Shown piece after piece: positions 36,425 through 45,477 of a stretch of DNA of 64,000 nucleotides (its first letter is position 1; each line of letters starts with the position of its first letter). This stretch comes from Bacillota bacterium (GTDB taxonomy: Bacteria > Bacillota_A > Clostridia > Lachnospirales > Lachnospiraceae): assembly GCA_023407175.1 (NCBI GenBank), contig JAEYMU010000058.1, positions 87,513 to 151,512 of the forward strand, given 5' to 3'. The position numbers and the translations under genes were made by a program. The notes beneath the pieces were generated by a model. That model worked only from the letters and a program-made list of their open reading frames with translations, ran no database searches and had not been told where the DNA came from.

Positions 36425-38521
36425 ATGGGCAAGAGTTTATATATTGCAGAAAAACCGAGTGTGGCAGCTGAATTTGCCAAGGCTCTTAAGATAAGCGGAA
36501 ATAAACGGGATGGCTATATAGAGTCAGAGAATGCGGTCGTAACCTGGTGTGTGGGACATCTGATCACTATGAGCTATCCTGAAAGCTATGATCCGGCATT
36601 AAAAAAATGGAGCATGGAAGCATTGCCTTTTCTTCCGAAGCAGTACCGATATGAAGTAATTGCTAATGTGAAAAAGCAGTTCAGCATTGTGAAGGAGCTG
36701 CTTACCCGTAAGGATGTGGATACGATCTATGTCTGCACTGACTCCGGGCGGGAAGGAGAATATATCTACCGTCTGGTGGACCAGGAGGCCGGAGTTCCTG
36801 CCGCCAAGGATAAGAGACGTGTCTGGATTGATTCCCAGACCGAGGAGGAAATCCTTCGGGGAATCAGGGAAGCAAAGCCGTTAGCTGCATATGACCACTT
36901 GTCAGATGCGGCTTATCTGCGTGCACAGGAGGACTATCTGATGGGTATTAATTTCTCAAGAATTCTTACCCTGAAATATGGATATGAAGTACAGAAGCTC
37001 CTGAATTCGCAGAAATGGAACGCGATTTCTGTCGGACGGGTTATGACCTGTGTTCTTGGAATGGTTGTCAGAAGGGAACGGGAGATACGAAGCTTTGTAA
37101 AGACGCCCTTTTATCGTGTCATAAGCACGCTGTTAGTAGAGGGCAAAGAGCTGAATGCGGAATTTCGTGCGGTGGAGGGGTCCAGATATTTTAATTCGCC
37201 GCTTCTATATAAGGAAAATGGATTTTCGGAGAAAACCTCGGCCGTTAAGCTGATATCAGAGCTTGCCGGAGAGATACCTGCGCTTAATGATGATGGAACC
37301 TGGAATGCCGTATTAAATCCTGGCGAGCCGGCAAGGCTGCTGGCCCGGATTAGCCAGCTTGAGAAGAAGAAGGAAACCAAGAATCCGCCCCTCCTTTATA
37401 ATCTGGCGGAGCTGCAAAACGACTGCTCCAGAATGTTTAAGATCAGCCCGGATGAGACCTTGAAGATAACCCAGGAGCTCTATGAAAAGAAGCTGGTCAC
37501 CTATCCCAGAACAGATGCGAGAGTGCTGTCAACCGCTGTAGCCAAGGAAATCTATAAGAATATTAAGGGCTTACAGGGGCTTAGCCAGTTCAGCGGCTTT
37601 GTGAATGAGATACTTGAGCAGGGAGCCTATAAGAATATTTCAAAAACCCGTTATGTCAACGACAGTCAGATTACGGACCACTATGCCATTATTCCCACCG
37701 GGCAGGGGCTGGGAGCAATAAAATCCCTTTCCCCTGTGGCGCTTAAGGTGTACGAGATAATAATCCGGAGGTTTTTAAGCATATTCTATCCTGCTGCCGA
37801 ATACCGTAAAGTAGGAATTACTGCAATCATACAGGGTGAGAGCTTCTTTGCCACGCTTCGTGCGCTGGAGAAGGAAGGCTATCTTAAGGTGCTTGGCACT
37901 CCGAATGAGAAGACGGCCGCAGAGGCAGATAAAACGAATAAAAGCGGCCAGGACAATGGGCCGGAGAATGATACCCAGGAGGAAAGCGCAGATCAGGCCC
38001 TGCTGGGGCTTGTAATGAATTTGAAGAAGGGAGTGCTTCTCCCGGTCAATTTGCTGATGATAAAGGAGGGGGAGACAGTTCCTCCGAAACGGTATAATTC
38101 GGGTTCTTTGATTCTTGCAATGGAAAATGCAGGTCAGTTGATCGAGGATGAGGAGCTTCGCGCCCAGATAAAAGGAAGCGGAATAGGTACCAGTGCGACC
38201 AGGGCAGAGATTTTGAATAAGCTGGTTACGATTACCTATTTAAAGCTGAATAAGAAAACTCAAATTATTACTCCGAACCTTCTTGGAGAGCTGGTCTATG
38301 ATGTGGTGAATACCTCAATAAAATCCCTATTGAATGCGGAGCTTACCGCAAGCTGGGAGAAGGGACTGACCTATGTGGCAGAGGGCAAAATTACTAAAGA
38401 GGAGTATAATGCGAAGCTGGAGAATTTTGTTGCAAGAATGGTCGAGGGTGTCAAAAAGCTGAACAATCAGGCAGCATTACCCCGCTACTTTAAAGAGGTA
38501 GCTGCATATTATAATAAATAA
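36425..38521 (+). CDS. topB: DNA topoisomerase III (type IA)
   Basis: Strand-passing topoisomerase for decatenation. TOPRIM acidic region CTDSGREGEYIYR near residue 105, active-site Tyr in LVTYPRTDAR (about 360), GIGTSATRAEILNKL near 585. 698 residues with no C-terminal zinc fingers, so TopB rather than TopA. A low-complexity insert (about 495-520) separates catalytic domain parts. No neighbouring conjugation genes, so this is the chromosomal copy. Confidence 0.92.
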   Translation: MGKSLYIAEKPSVAAEFAKALKISGNKRDGYIESENAVVTWCVGHLITMSYPESYDPALKKWSMEALPFLPKQYRYEVIANVKKQFSIVKELLTRKDVDTIYVCTDSGREGEYIYRLVDQEAGVPAAKDKRRVWIDSQTEEEILRGIREAKPLAAYDHLSDAAYLRAQEDYLMGINFSRILTLKYGYEVQKLLNSQKWNAISVGRVMTCVLGMVVRREREIRSFVKTPFYRVISTLLVEGKELNAEFRAVEGSRYFNSPLLYKENGFSEKTSAVKLISELAGEIPALNDDGTWNAVLNPGEPARLLARISQLEKKKETKNPPLLYNLAELQNDCSRMFKISPDETLKITQELYEKKLVTYPRTDARVLSTAVAKEIYKNIKGLQGLSQFSGFVNEILEQGAYKNISKTRYVNDSQITDHYAIIPTGQGLGAIKSLSPVALKVYEIIIRRFLSIFYPAAEYRKVGITAIIQGESFFATLRALEKEGYLKVLGTPNEKTAAEADKTNKSGQDNGPENDTQEESADQALLGLVMNLKKGVLLPVNLLMIKEGETVPPKRYNSGSLILAMENAGQLIEDEELRAQIKGSGIGTSATRAEILNKLVTITYLKLNKKTQIITPNLLGELVYDVVNTSIKSLLNAELTASWEKGLTYVAEGKITKEEYNAKLENFVARMVEGVKKLNNQAALPRYFKEVAAYYNK

Positions 38522-38684
38522 CACGAAATATACACAGATTATTAAAAAAACTTTCACCGTCGGGCTAGTGACATGGTCAGGGAAAAGTGGTAAGATATCG
38601 CCTAAAGCAGATAGATCGAGGTTGCCATACAGAGTGGCGGCTTAAGCATGGAGGAGAAATCCTTCGAAAATAGTGGAGGTAAAT

Positions 38685-40514
38685 ATGTGTGGTATTGTTG
38701 GTTATATAGGAAATAAGCAGGCGGCACCCATATTATTGGAGGGGTTGTCGAAGCTGGAATACCGGGGCTATGATTCGGCGGGGCTTGCGGTGAATGACGG
38801 AGAAAGGATATCCATTGCAAAATGCAAGGGAAGGCTAAAGGTCTTAAGCGAGCTGACGAACGACGGGAAAACCATTGAGGGAACGCTGGGTATCGGGCAT
38901 ACCAGATGGGCTACTCATGGAGCACCCTCTGATACGAATTCACATCCCCACTATAATTCCAATGAGTCCATTGCAGTAGTGCATAACGGAATTATCGAAA
39001 ATTATATGAAACTAAAAAAACGGCTTACCGAGAAAGGCTATCATTTCCAGAGCCAGACAGATACCGAGATTGTAGTACAGCTGCTGGATTATTACTATAA
39101 GGGTGACGCACTTGCCGCAATTGCAAAGGTTATGACGAAGCTGGAAGGCTCCTATGCCCTGGGAATTATATTCAGGGACCGTCCCGATGAGCTTTATGCG
39201 GTACGCAAGGACAGTCCACTGATTGTTGGTGTATCGGAGGAAGGAAATTATATTGCTTCCGATGTTCCTGCAATTTTAAAGTACACCAGGGATGTTTACT
39301 ATATCGATAACGGCGAGGTGGTTCTGTTAAAAAGACAGGGTGTGAGCTTCTATAATTCAGACCTTGAGCCGATTGAGAAGGAGCTTAAGACAGTAAAATG
39401 GGATATCTCGGCAGCGGAAAAGGGCGGCTTTGAGCATTTCATGCTAAAGGAAATTCATGAGCAGCCTAAGGCGGTGCGGGATACGATCAATCCGAGAATC
39501 AGGGACAACAATATTGTAATTGATGAACTTGATATGAGCGAGGAAGATATTAAAAAGCTTAATAAAATATATATTGTGGCCTGCGGCAGTGCATACCATA
39601 CCGGAATGACCGCCAAATATGTTATTGAGGATCTTGCAAGAATCCCTGTGGAGGTTGACCTGGCTTCGGAATTTCGTTACCGAAATCCCATACTTTCGGA
39701 AGGAACGCTTGCGGTTATCATCAGCCAGTCCGGTGAGACGGCAGATTCCCTGGCAGCATTGCGGGAAGCAAAGAGACAGGGGATTAAGGTGCTCGGAATT
39801 ATCAATGTAGTTGGCAGCTCCATCGCAAGGGAGGCAGATGCCTGCATGTATACCTGGGCGGGCCCAGAGATCGCTGTTGCAACTACCAAAGCATATTCCA
39901 CACAGCTGGCGGCACTTTACCTTCTGGCGATGCATTTTGCCAGGGTACGGGGGACCTTGTCGAAGGAGCAGTTCGATTCCCTGATGGAAAGCCTGCGCGG
40001 TCTGCCCGATCAGATTCAAACCATATTGGAGAAAAATTTATCCCAAATCCAATATATCGCCTCCAAATTAATTGCGGTAAGGGACTGTTTCTTCATCGGC
40101 AGGGGAGTGGATTATACAACTGCGCTGGAGGGCTCCTTAAAGCTGAAGGAAATATCCTATATCCATTCCGAGGCATATCCGGCCGGTGAATTAAAGCATG
40201 GTCCCATTGCATTGATTGAGGACGGAACGGTGGTTACGGCGATACTGACTCAGGGGGATTTATATAAAAAGACCATCAGTAATATTGTAGAGGTTCAGTC
40301 GCGGGGAGCCTTTGTGCTTTCGGTAACAAATGAAGGGAATGAGGAGGCCGGAAGAGTATCCGATCTGGCGATTGAGATACCGGCAACCGATAAGCATTTT
40401 ACAACCTCGCTTGCGGTTATTCCGCTGCAGCTGTTATCCTATTATGTATCAGTGGGTAAGGGACTTGATCTTGACAAGCCGAGGAATCTTGCAAAATCAG
40501 TTACGGTAGAGTAG
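38685..40514 (+). CDS. glmS: Glutamine-fructose-6-phosphate aminotransferase
   Basis: Makes glucosamine-6-phosphate, the entry to peptidoglycan precursors. The glutaminase begins MCGIVGYIGNKQAAP (catalytic Cys2), with RWATHGAPSDTNSHPH downstream. Two SIS domains follow (CGSAYHTGM and IGRGVDYTTALEGSLKLKEI), ending in KSVTVE. 609 residues. ATG 38685 has GGAGG upstream. The 163-bp leader does not show the conserved glmS ribozyme core, so control by that ribozyme is not supported here. Confidence 0.95.
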   Translation: MCGIVGYIGNKQAAPILLEGLSKLEYRGYDSAGLAVNDGERISIAKCKGRLKVLSELTNDGKTIEGTLGIGHTRWATHGAPSDTNSHPHYNSNESIAVVHNGIIENYMKLKKRLTEKGYHFQSQTDTEIVVQLLDYYYKGDALAAIAKVMTKLEGSYALGIIFRDRPDELYAVRKDSPLIVGVSEEGNYIASDVPAILKYTRDVYYIDNGEVVLLKRQGVSFYNSDLEPIEKELKTVKWDISAAEKGGFEHFMLKEIHEQPKAVRDTINPRIRDNNIVIDELDMSEEDIKKLNKIYIVACGSAYHTGMTAKYVIEDLARIPVEVDLASEFRYRNPILSEGTLAVIISQSGETADSLAALREAKRQGIKVLGIINVVGSSIAREADACMYTWAGPEIAVATTKAYSTQLAALYLLAMHFARVRGTLSKEQFDSLMESLRGLPDQIQTILEKNLSQIQYIASKLIAVRDCFFIGRGVDYTTALEGSLKLKEISYIHSEAYPAGELKHGPIALIEDGTVVTAILTQGDLYKKTISNIVEVQSRGAFVLSVTNEGNEEAGRVSDLAIEIPATDKHFTTSLAVIPLQLLSYYVSVGKGLDLDKPRNLAKSVTVE

Positions 40515-40528
40515 ACGAAGAATAGTGC

Positions 40529-40589
40529 GGAGGCGGAATGCCTCCATAAAAACAATAGGAGGCAAAGCCTCCATAAAAAACATGGAGGC
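40529..40589 (+). repeat. Tandem GGAGGC...GCCTCC hairpins upstream of the transferase gene
   Basis: GGAGGC/GCCTCC at 40529-40534/40540-40545 and 40558-40563/40567-40572 form two small hairpins, and a third GGAGGC at 40584-40589 is the SD of the next gene. Unit spacing is 29 and 26 bp. Each SD copy except the last is sequestered by its own CCTCC partner. Same architecture as 19215-19273. Confidence 0.82.
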
Positions 40590-40597
40590 TTGATATT

Positions 40598-41266
40598 ATG
40601 TCGGAATATCTTATGATTCAATCACTTTTTGATTTAAAGGAAACTATTGCGGCAGGGGCATTTGAGCATTGCACCTATCCCTGGGAGGTATTGGGCAGGA
40701 TAAAGGCTGAGATACTAAAAATCGGTGCTACCCTGTCTTTGCAGGAATATGATAAAATCGGTGAGGACATATGGATTGCCAAGACTGCCAGAATTGCTCC
40801 CACCGCATATATCGGAGGTCCCGCCATCATTGGGAAGGATGCGGAAATAAGGCATTGTGCTTTTATCAGGGGCAGTGCAATTGTCGGAGAAGGTGCCGTA
40901 GTAGGTAACTCCACGGAACTGAAAAATGTCATCTTGTTTAATAAAGTCCAGGTGCCTCATTACAACTATGTCGGTGACTCAATTCTTGGATATAAAGCAC
41001 ATATGGGGGCAGGCTCCATCACCTCCAATGTAAAATCGGATAAATCCCTGGTTGTTGTGCATGACGGGGATTTAAAGCTGGAAACGGGATTAAAGAAGTT
41101 TGGTGCAATTCTTGGCGACTATGTTGAGGTTGGCTGCAACAGTGTATTAAATCCGGGTACTGTTATCGGAAGAAACGCAAATATCTACCCACTTTCCATG
41201 GTGAGGGGGTATGTGGCTGAGTCAAGCATTTATAAGAAGGCAGGGGAGATTGTGGAGAAACGTTAA
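40598..41266 (+). CDS. Left-handed beta-helix (hexapeptide) transferase, GlmU C-domain-like
   Basis: 222 residues with an N-terminal helical part and a run of hexapeptide repeats from about residue 60 (IAPTAYIGGPAIIGKDAEIRHCAFIRGSAIVGEGAVVGN), then YVGDSILGYKAHMGAGSITSNVKSDKSL, which resembles the acetyltransferase domain of GlmU, with a catalytic-type His (HYNYVGDS). It likely acetylates or otherwise modifies a nucleotide sugar or amino sugar. Position behind glmS suggests amino-sugar metabolism; the actual substrate is not known. Confidence 0.75.
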   Translation: MSEYLMIQSLFDLKETIAAGAFEHCTYPWEVLGRIKAEILKIGATLSLQEYDKIGEDIWIAKTARIAPTAYIGGPAIIGKDAEIRHCAFIRGSAIVGEGAVVGNSTELKNVILFNKVQVPHYNYVGDSILGYKAHMGAGSITSNVKSDKSLVVVHDGDLKLETGLKKFGAILGDYVEVGCNSVLNPGTVIGRNANIYPLSMVRGYVAESSIYKKAGEIVEKR

Positions 41267-41564
41267 ATTGGCCAGGGAATATCGAGGCTGTGTTGGATGC
41301 TCCGGATGATGTCAGCCGGTTGTTATGAATGAGTTCTCCGCCATAATGAAGGACAGGCAGCAGGGTAACCGGAATGAGTACTTTACAGCCCTTGGAATTA
41401 GCAAATATGGGGGCGTACTTCCGGTATCGGCGCAAAAATTATGTAAAAATACTATAGACTTATGTGGGGTTTTATGCGAAAATATGATAGGAAAAACTCA
41501 ATGTTATTTTCTTAACAAGGAAATGAAATGCAATACTATGTAGATTGAAAGGAGTTTCAAAAAC

Positions 41565-42257
41565 ATGATTTATTCACATGAAGTTCAATTGATGTGTCCG
41601 GTTACTCAGGGTGTTCATCACGGAGCAGCACCAATTCCGGAAGAAGCAAAATGGGTAAAGGCAAAGGAAATCAAAGATATCTCAGGCTTAACTCATGGTG
41701 TGGGCTGGTGTGCACCTCAGCAGGGTACCTGCAAATTAACTCTTAACGTAAAGGACGGCATTATCCAGGAGGCATTAGTAGAAACAATCGGATGTTCAGG
41801 TATGACGCACTCCGCTGCGATGGCTTCCGAGGTTCTTCCGGGCTTAACTATTCTGGAAGCATTAAATACCGACTTAGTCTGTGATGCAATCAATACAGCC
41901 ATGAGAGAGCTTTTCTTACAGATCGTATATGGCAGAACACAGAGTGCTTTTTCAGAGGATGGTCTTCCGATCGGTGCTGGTCTTGAGGATTTGGGCAAAG
42001 GCTTAAGAAGCCAGGTAGGAACCCTGTACGGTACACTTGCCAAGGGTCCCCGTTACCTTGAGATGACAGACGGCTATATAACCGGAATTGCTCTTGATGA
42101 GAACAGTGAAATCATTGGTTACCAGTTCGTTAACTTTGGTAAGATGATGGACTTCATCAAAAAAGGTGATGACGCTAACACGGCATTCGAGAAATCCAAG
42201 GGTCAGTACGGACGTGTCGCTGATGCTGTAAAGATTATCGACCCTAGAAAAGAATAG
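41565..42257 (+). CDS. NifU-like iron-sulfur scaffold protein
   Basis: 230 residues. The Cys-containing segments VGWCAPQQGTCKL and ALVETIGCSGMTHSAAM are spaced like the Fe-S scaffold Cys of NifU/IscU, although the fold is extended. Paired 18 nt upstream of the GGGtGRT gene with an AGGAGG-type RBS in between. In Clostridia these two genes form a conserved unit whose function in Fe-S or redox enzyme maturation is unproven. Confidence 0.78.
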   Translation: MIYSHEVQLMCPVTQGVHHGAAPIPEEAKWVKAKEIKDISGLTHGVGWCAPQQGTCKLTLNVKDGIIQEALVETIGCSGMTHSAAMASEVLPGLTILEALNTDLVCDAINTAMRELFLQIVYGRTQSAFSEDGLPIGAGLEDLGKGLRSQVGTLYGTLAKGPRYLEMTDGYITGIALDENSEIIGYQFVNFGKMMDFIKKGDDANTAFEKSKGQYGRVADAVKIIDPRKE

Positions 42258-42275
42258 TAGAGGAGGATACATACA

Positions 42276-43286
42276 ATGGCTTTATTTGAATCATATGACA
42301 GAAGAATTAATCAAATCAATGCGGCTCTTAACAGCTATGGTATTGCTTCCGTCGAAGAAGCAGAGAAAATTACCAAGGACGCAGGACTTGATGTATATAA
42401 CCTGGTTAAAAGTATTCAGCCCATTTGCTTTGAAAATGCACCCTGGGCTTATATTGTAGGTGCGGCAATCGCAATCAAGAAGGATGCCAGAAAGGCAGCC
42501 GACGCAGCAGCAGCAATCGGTGAGGGCTTACAGTCCTTCTGTATTCCCGGCTCTGTTGCAGATCAAAGAAAGGTTGGACTTGGTCATGGTAACCTGGGCA
42601 AGATGCTGCTGGAAGAGTCAACAGATTGCTTCTGCTTCTTAGCCGGTCATGAGTCCTTCGCAGCAGCAGAAGGCGCAATCGGTATTGCACAGTCCGCAAA
42701 CAAGGTTAGAAAGAAGCCCTTAAGAGTAATTTTGAATGGCCTTGGTAAGGACGCAGCTCAGATCATTTCCCGTGTTAACGGCTTTACCCATGTTGAGACA
42801 GAGATGGATTATTATACAGGAGAGGTAAAGGAAGTATTCCGTAAATCCTATTCCAACGGCCCCAGAGCAGCCGTAAACTGCTATGGCGCTAACGATGTAA
42901 CCGAAGGTGTTGCAATCATGCACAAGGAGGGTGTTGACGTTTCTATCACAGGTAACTCCACCAACCCTACCAGATTCCAGCATCCGGTTGCAGGTACTTA
43001 CAAGAAGGAATGTATTGACCTTGGAAAGAAATATTTCTCCGTAGCTTCAGGCGGCGGTACCGGTAGAACACTTCATCCGGATAATATGGCAGCAGGTCCC
43101 GCATCCTATGGTATGACAGACACTATGGGAAGAATGCACTCCGATGCACAGTTTGCAGGCTCCTCCTCCGTTCCGGCTCACGTTGAAATGATGGGCTTGA
43201 TCGGTGCAGGCAATAACCCTATGGTAGGTATGACAGTGGCCGTAGCTGTAGCCATTCAGGAAAGTGCAGAAGCAGGTAAGTTCTAG
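42276..43286 (+). CDS. GGGtGRT family protein
   Basis: 336 residues with the namesake motif SGGGTGRTLHPDNM near residue 265 and other conserved blocks: FCIPGSVADQRKVGLGHGNLG, CFCFLAGHESFAAAEGAIG, and the end IQESAEAGKF. The function is unknown; the Gly-rich loop suggests nucleotide or cofactor binding. It is encoded with the scaffold protein. Its last codons recur, with changes, at 44986-45024. Confidence 0.88.
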   Translation: MALFESYDRRINQINAALNSYGIASVEEAEKITKDAGLDVYNLVKSIQPICFENAPWAYIVGAAIAIKKDARKAADAAAAIGEGLQSFCIPGSVADQRKVGLGHGNLGKMLLEESTDCFCFLAGHESFAAAEGAIGIAQSANKVRKKPLRVILNGLGKDAAQIISRVNGFTHVETEMDYYTGEVKEVFRKSYSNGPRAAVNCYGANDVTEGVAIMHKEGVDVSITGNSTNPTRFQHPVAGTYKKECIDLGKKYFSVASGGGTGRTLHPDNMAAGPASYGMTDTMGRMHSDAQFAGSSSVPAHVEMMGLIGAGNNPMVGMTVAVAVAIQESAEAGKF

Positions 43287-43618
43287 TAAATAGCGTATTT
43301 AAGCGAGTTTTTAGAAGTAGTTAGGAGTGGTTAAACATGAAAATGTAAACCACTCCTATATTATTTATATATTACTCCTACATTACGTTTCTATATTCAT
43401 GATGCTCAATATTTCATTCTTTTAACTAGTACAGAAAACTTACCATCATTTCTTTGATTGATTCAATAATAATTTAGCTCTGCTAGACAAAGATATTGAT
43501 ATTAAGAAAATATGTAATGTAAACTATTACCATATTGATGATTCGTAATAGTTTTCAAGGGTGAATATTTATTTTGCGCTTTAATATATTGTAATAAATT
43601 GATGCCATAGGTGAAATC
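43287..43618. other. Gap downstream of the GGGtGRT gene
   Basis: Contains a stem-loop AGGAGTGGTT (43323-43332) with AACCACTCCT (43348-43357), probably ending the upstream operon despite a weak T-run. The rest is AT-rich, with no ORF of support and no clear promoter consensus before the next gene. It may be the left edge of the accessory patch that runs to about 50 kb. Confidence 0.5.
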
Positions 43619-44092
43619 ATGAAGCATAATAAAAAATGGCAACTTATCGTTATAATTCTTTTGTCGGGTATACTACTCTTTGAAATGGTCTTTTATTTAC
43701 GAAAAAATCATATCACACCAACTTTTAAACAATATCAAACTACCGAATTAGAAACAAAAGATGAATTAATTATTGCTTTATTTATGGACAATATAGATGC
43801 GGATAGCAGTAAATTTTATGATAATTATTTTTCGGAAAGCTTAGGATATATTAATTATGAATATAAAATTAAAGATATCAAAAAGGAGGGGGACCCAATG
43901 AATATTTACATTACATTTGAGGGTTCACCAATTGTAGGTGCACATATCCAAGTAGGTTATGATGAAATCACTTATAAAGTAGATGCATCTGGAAATAAAA
44001 CTTTAGATAAATTCGTTCATAAAAAATCATATGAAATTCCTGAACGGATACGACCAAATATGATTAAGCCTTACCCCGAAACAAATAATTAA
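43619..44092 (+). CDS. Small membrane-anchored protein, DUF3888-like
   Basis: 157 residues: N-terminal anchor WQLIVIILLSGILLFEMVFYL, then DELIIALFMDNIDADSSKFYDNYF, EGSPIVGAHIQVGYDEITYKVD and KFVHKKSYEIPE. The pattern of an N-terminal signal/anchor, short acidic helix and beta-rich part with PxxGxH-type segment recalls DUF3888 proteins; the match is by pattern and not certain. AT-rich like its surroundings. Confidence 0.5.
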   Translation: MKHNKKWQLIVIILLSGILLFEMVFYLRKNHITPTFKQYQTTELETKDELIIALFMDNIDADSSKFYDNYFSESLGYINYEYKIKDIKKEGDPMNIYITFEGSPIVGAHIQVGYDEITYKVDASGNKTLDKFVHKKSYEIPERIRPNMIKPYPETNN

Positions 44093-44280
44093 TAACAATA
44101 ATTATTAATTATTTTAATAACAATGTAAAAAGGAGTTGGCTAAATACCTTCCCTTATTGAGTATGATATGAATCCATATGCCAATATTATTATCTTACGG
44201 AGGCAATAATAAAAATGCTTGCGAACTGCATGCATTTTGCAAGAAAAAGAGTATATTAATATTTGAAGGAGGCGATTTAT

Positions 44281-44586
44281 ATGGCTAGAACATCAAATGT
44301 TTTTGTTCGTGTAGAGCCTGAGGTTAAAGAGCAGGCAGAACAGGTGCTTGACCGCTTAGGAATCCCTATGTCAAATGCAGTGGGAATGTTTTTGAGACAA
44401 ATTGTGTTGCAGCGGGGCATTCCGTTCGAGATGAAACTGCCACAGGAAGTTCCACTTGTATATGATTCTCTTACAAAAGAACAGTTTGATTCTGAAATGG
44501 AAAAGGGTATAAAAGATATACGAGAAGACAGGGTATATTCAGCTGACACCATTGAAAATGAGATGAAGAGGGATTTTGGCATATGA
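44281..44586 (+). CDS. RelB/DinJ-family antitoxin
   Basis: 101 residues from the ATG with GGAGG upstream. Ribbon-helix-helix start (MARTSNVFVRVEPEVKEQAE), then LDRLGIPMSNAVGMFLRQIVLQRGIPFEMKLP, characteristic of DinJ/RelB antitoxins. The C-terminal tail (SLTKEQFDSEMEKGIKDIRE) would wrap the toxin. Its stop codon overlaps the original toxin ATG by 4 nt (ATGA), the usual arrangement in such pairs. Confidence 0.9.
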   Translation: MARTSNVFVRVEPEVKEQAEQVLDRLGIPMSNAVGMFLRQIVLQRGIPFEMKLPQEVPLVYDSLTKEQFDSEMEKGIKDIREDRVYSADTIENEMKRDFGI

Positions 44587-44908
44587 GCTGGAATGTGATT
44601 TATTCAGCACAGGCAAGGTCGGATTGAGAAATATTTATGAATATATTGCTTATGATTTACTTGTGCCGGAAACAGCCGCAGGGCAGACAAGGAGAATTAT
44701 GAAAGAAATCCGAGCCCTTGACGAAATGCCAATGCATCATTCGGTATATAAAGATGAACCATGGAACAGCCAAGGAGTACGGTACTTTCCGGTGGATAAT
44801 TATTTAGTTTTTTATCTGCCAGATGAACCCCAAAATACTGTAAATATTATTCGCATTATGTATGGTGGCAGGGATATCCATAGCCAGTTAAGCGAAACAA
44901 TGTCGTAA
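44583..44908 (+). pseudogene. RelE/ParE-family toxin gene broken by a frameshift
   Basis: From the ATG overlapping the antitoxin stop, the frame reads MSWNVIYSAQARSD and then hits TGA at 44625. The remaining toxin sequence (LRNIYEYIAYDLLVPETAAG, ALDEMPMHHSVYKDEPWNSQG, NYLVFYLPD, IIRIMYGGRDI) continues in the -1 frame to 44908. One extra T (GATTTGAG instead of GATTGAG) would restore an intact RelE/ParE-like toxin. No slippery heptamer is at the junction, so a 1-bp deletion is likelier than programmed frameshifting. A TTG-initiated frame exists but gives a foreign N-terminus. Result: probably inactive toxin with intact antitoxin. Confidence 0.85.
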
Positions 44909-44985
44909 TGAGTAGTAAAGTGCCGTTTATTCCTCGATTATTCCTATATTTTGTTTGGGAAAACACCGTATTTTCAAGGTTTCAC

Positions 44986-45024
44986 GTTTCGATTCAGGAA
45001 GCAGCAGAGGCAGGAAAGTTCTAG
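44986..45024 (+). pseudogene. Duplicated 3' end of the GGGtGRT gene
   Basis: Reads V S I Q E A A E A G K F stop, against V A I Q E S A E A G K F stop at the end of the GGGtGRT gene at 43286. The nucleotide match extends over about 36 bp with several substitutions. It is only a remnant; upstream similarity fades quickly. It abuts an IS21-like end three bases later. Confidence 0.75.
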
Positions 45025-45026
45025 GG

Positions 45027-45095
45027 TGTCATATAAAATTTAAGTCTGACCAGGTGTAAATTAAGTTTGGTTAGTGAAAAATAAGTTTGAACAAA
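45027..45095. mobile_element. Probable IS21-family terminus (solo end)
   Basis: Starts TGTCATATAAAATTTAAGTCTG and contains three imperfect repeats of AATTAAGTTTG-type sequence at about 45037, 45058 and 45078. Multiple repeats behind a terminal TGT/TGTC are typical of the ends of IS21 elements, where the transposase binds. No istA/istB coding remains nearby. Identification is by pattern only. Confidence 0.45.
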
Positions 45096-45146
45096 AGCAT
45101 GAAGTAAATGCAGGTGTTTCATCCCGGCGTTCCTTCATGCTTTTTT
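45093..45146 (+). terminator. Hairpin with T-run downstream of the IS-like end
   Basis: AAAAGCATGAAG (45093-45104) pairs with CTTCATGCTTTT (45133-45144), followed by T-rich sequence. The rest of the 45147-45443 stretch is AT-rich, with no gene I can support. Confidence 0.7.
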
Positions 45147-45443
45147 CTTTTTCTTAAGCAAGAAACAGTATCTTTCATCATAATTGTGATCGTTTTCAAA
45201 GGCGTATTATGAAGGGGGGCTATAGTTATACACTGAAATGTAGCTTCTCGCGGTAAATTCATCCCATTCTTCGTATTGTCTATACCACCAGTCCCATTAG
45301 CACGCTTCATTTTCTTATTCTTTTTTCCTTGGCTATGATTTCCTACCTAAAAATACCCTAATTTTATTGTGAATTTATGTTAAAGGTGTTATAATAAGCT
45401 TGTCTAGGGCAGTATTATAATCATCCGATTATTCTATTGCGTG

Positions 45444-45476
45444 AACCGTCTCTGTTTGCAGCAGGGGCGGTTTTTT
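45444..45476 (+). terminator. Terminator on the plus strand
   Basis: AACCGTCTCTG (45444-45454) pairs with CAGGGGCGGTT (45462-45472, with G-U), followed by T6. It faces the convergent nuclease gene; which plus-strand transcript it ends is unclear. Confidence 0.7.
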
Positions 45477-45477
45477 G

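Noticed and set aside
38522..38684. Possible glmS ribozyme in the leader of glmS
   Set aside because: The conserved catalytic core and pseudoknot sequences of glmS ribozymes are not recognisable; only small local stems are seen.
41325..41543. 72-codon frame before the NifU-like gene
   Set aside because: No RBS, no recognisable family, and it covers the likely promoter region of the downstream operon.
44576..44908. Intact toxin read from a TTG start
   Set aside because: Its first 16 residues do not look like a RelE N-terminus, whereas the overlapping ATG frame does; a frameshift explains the data better.
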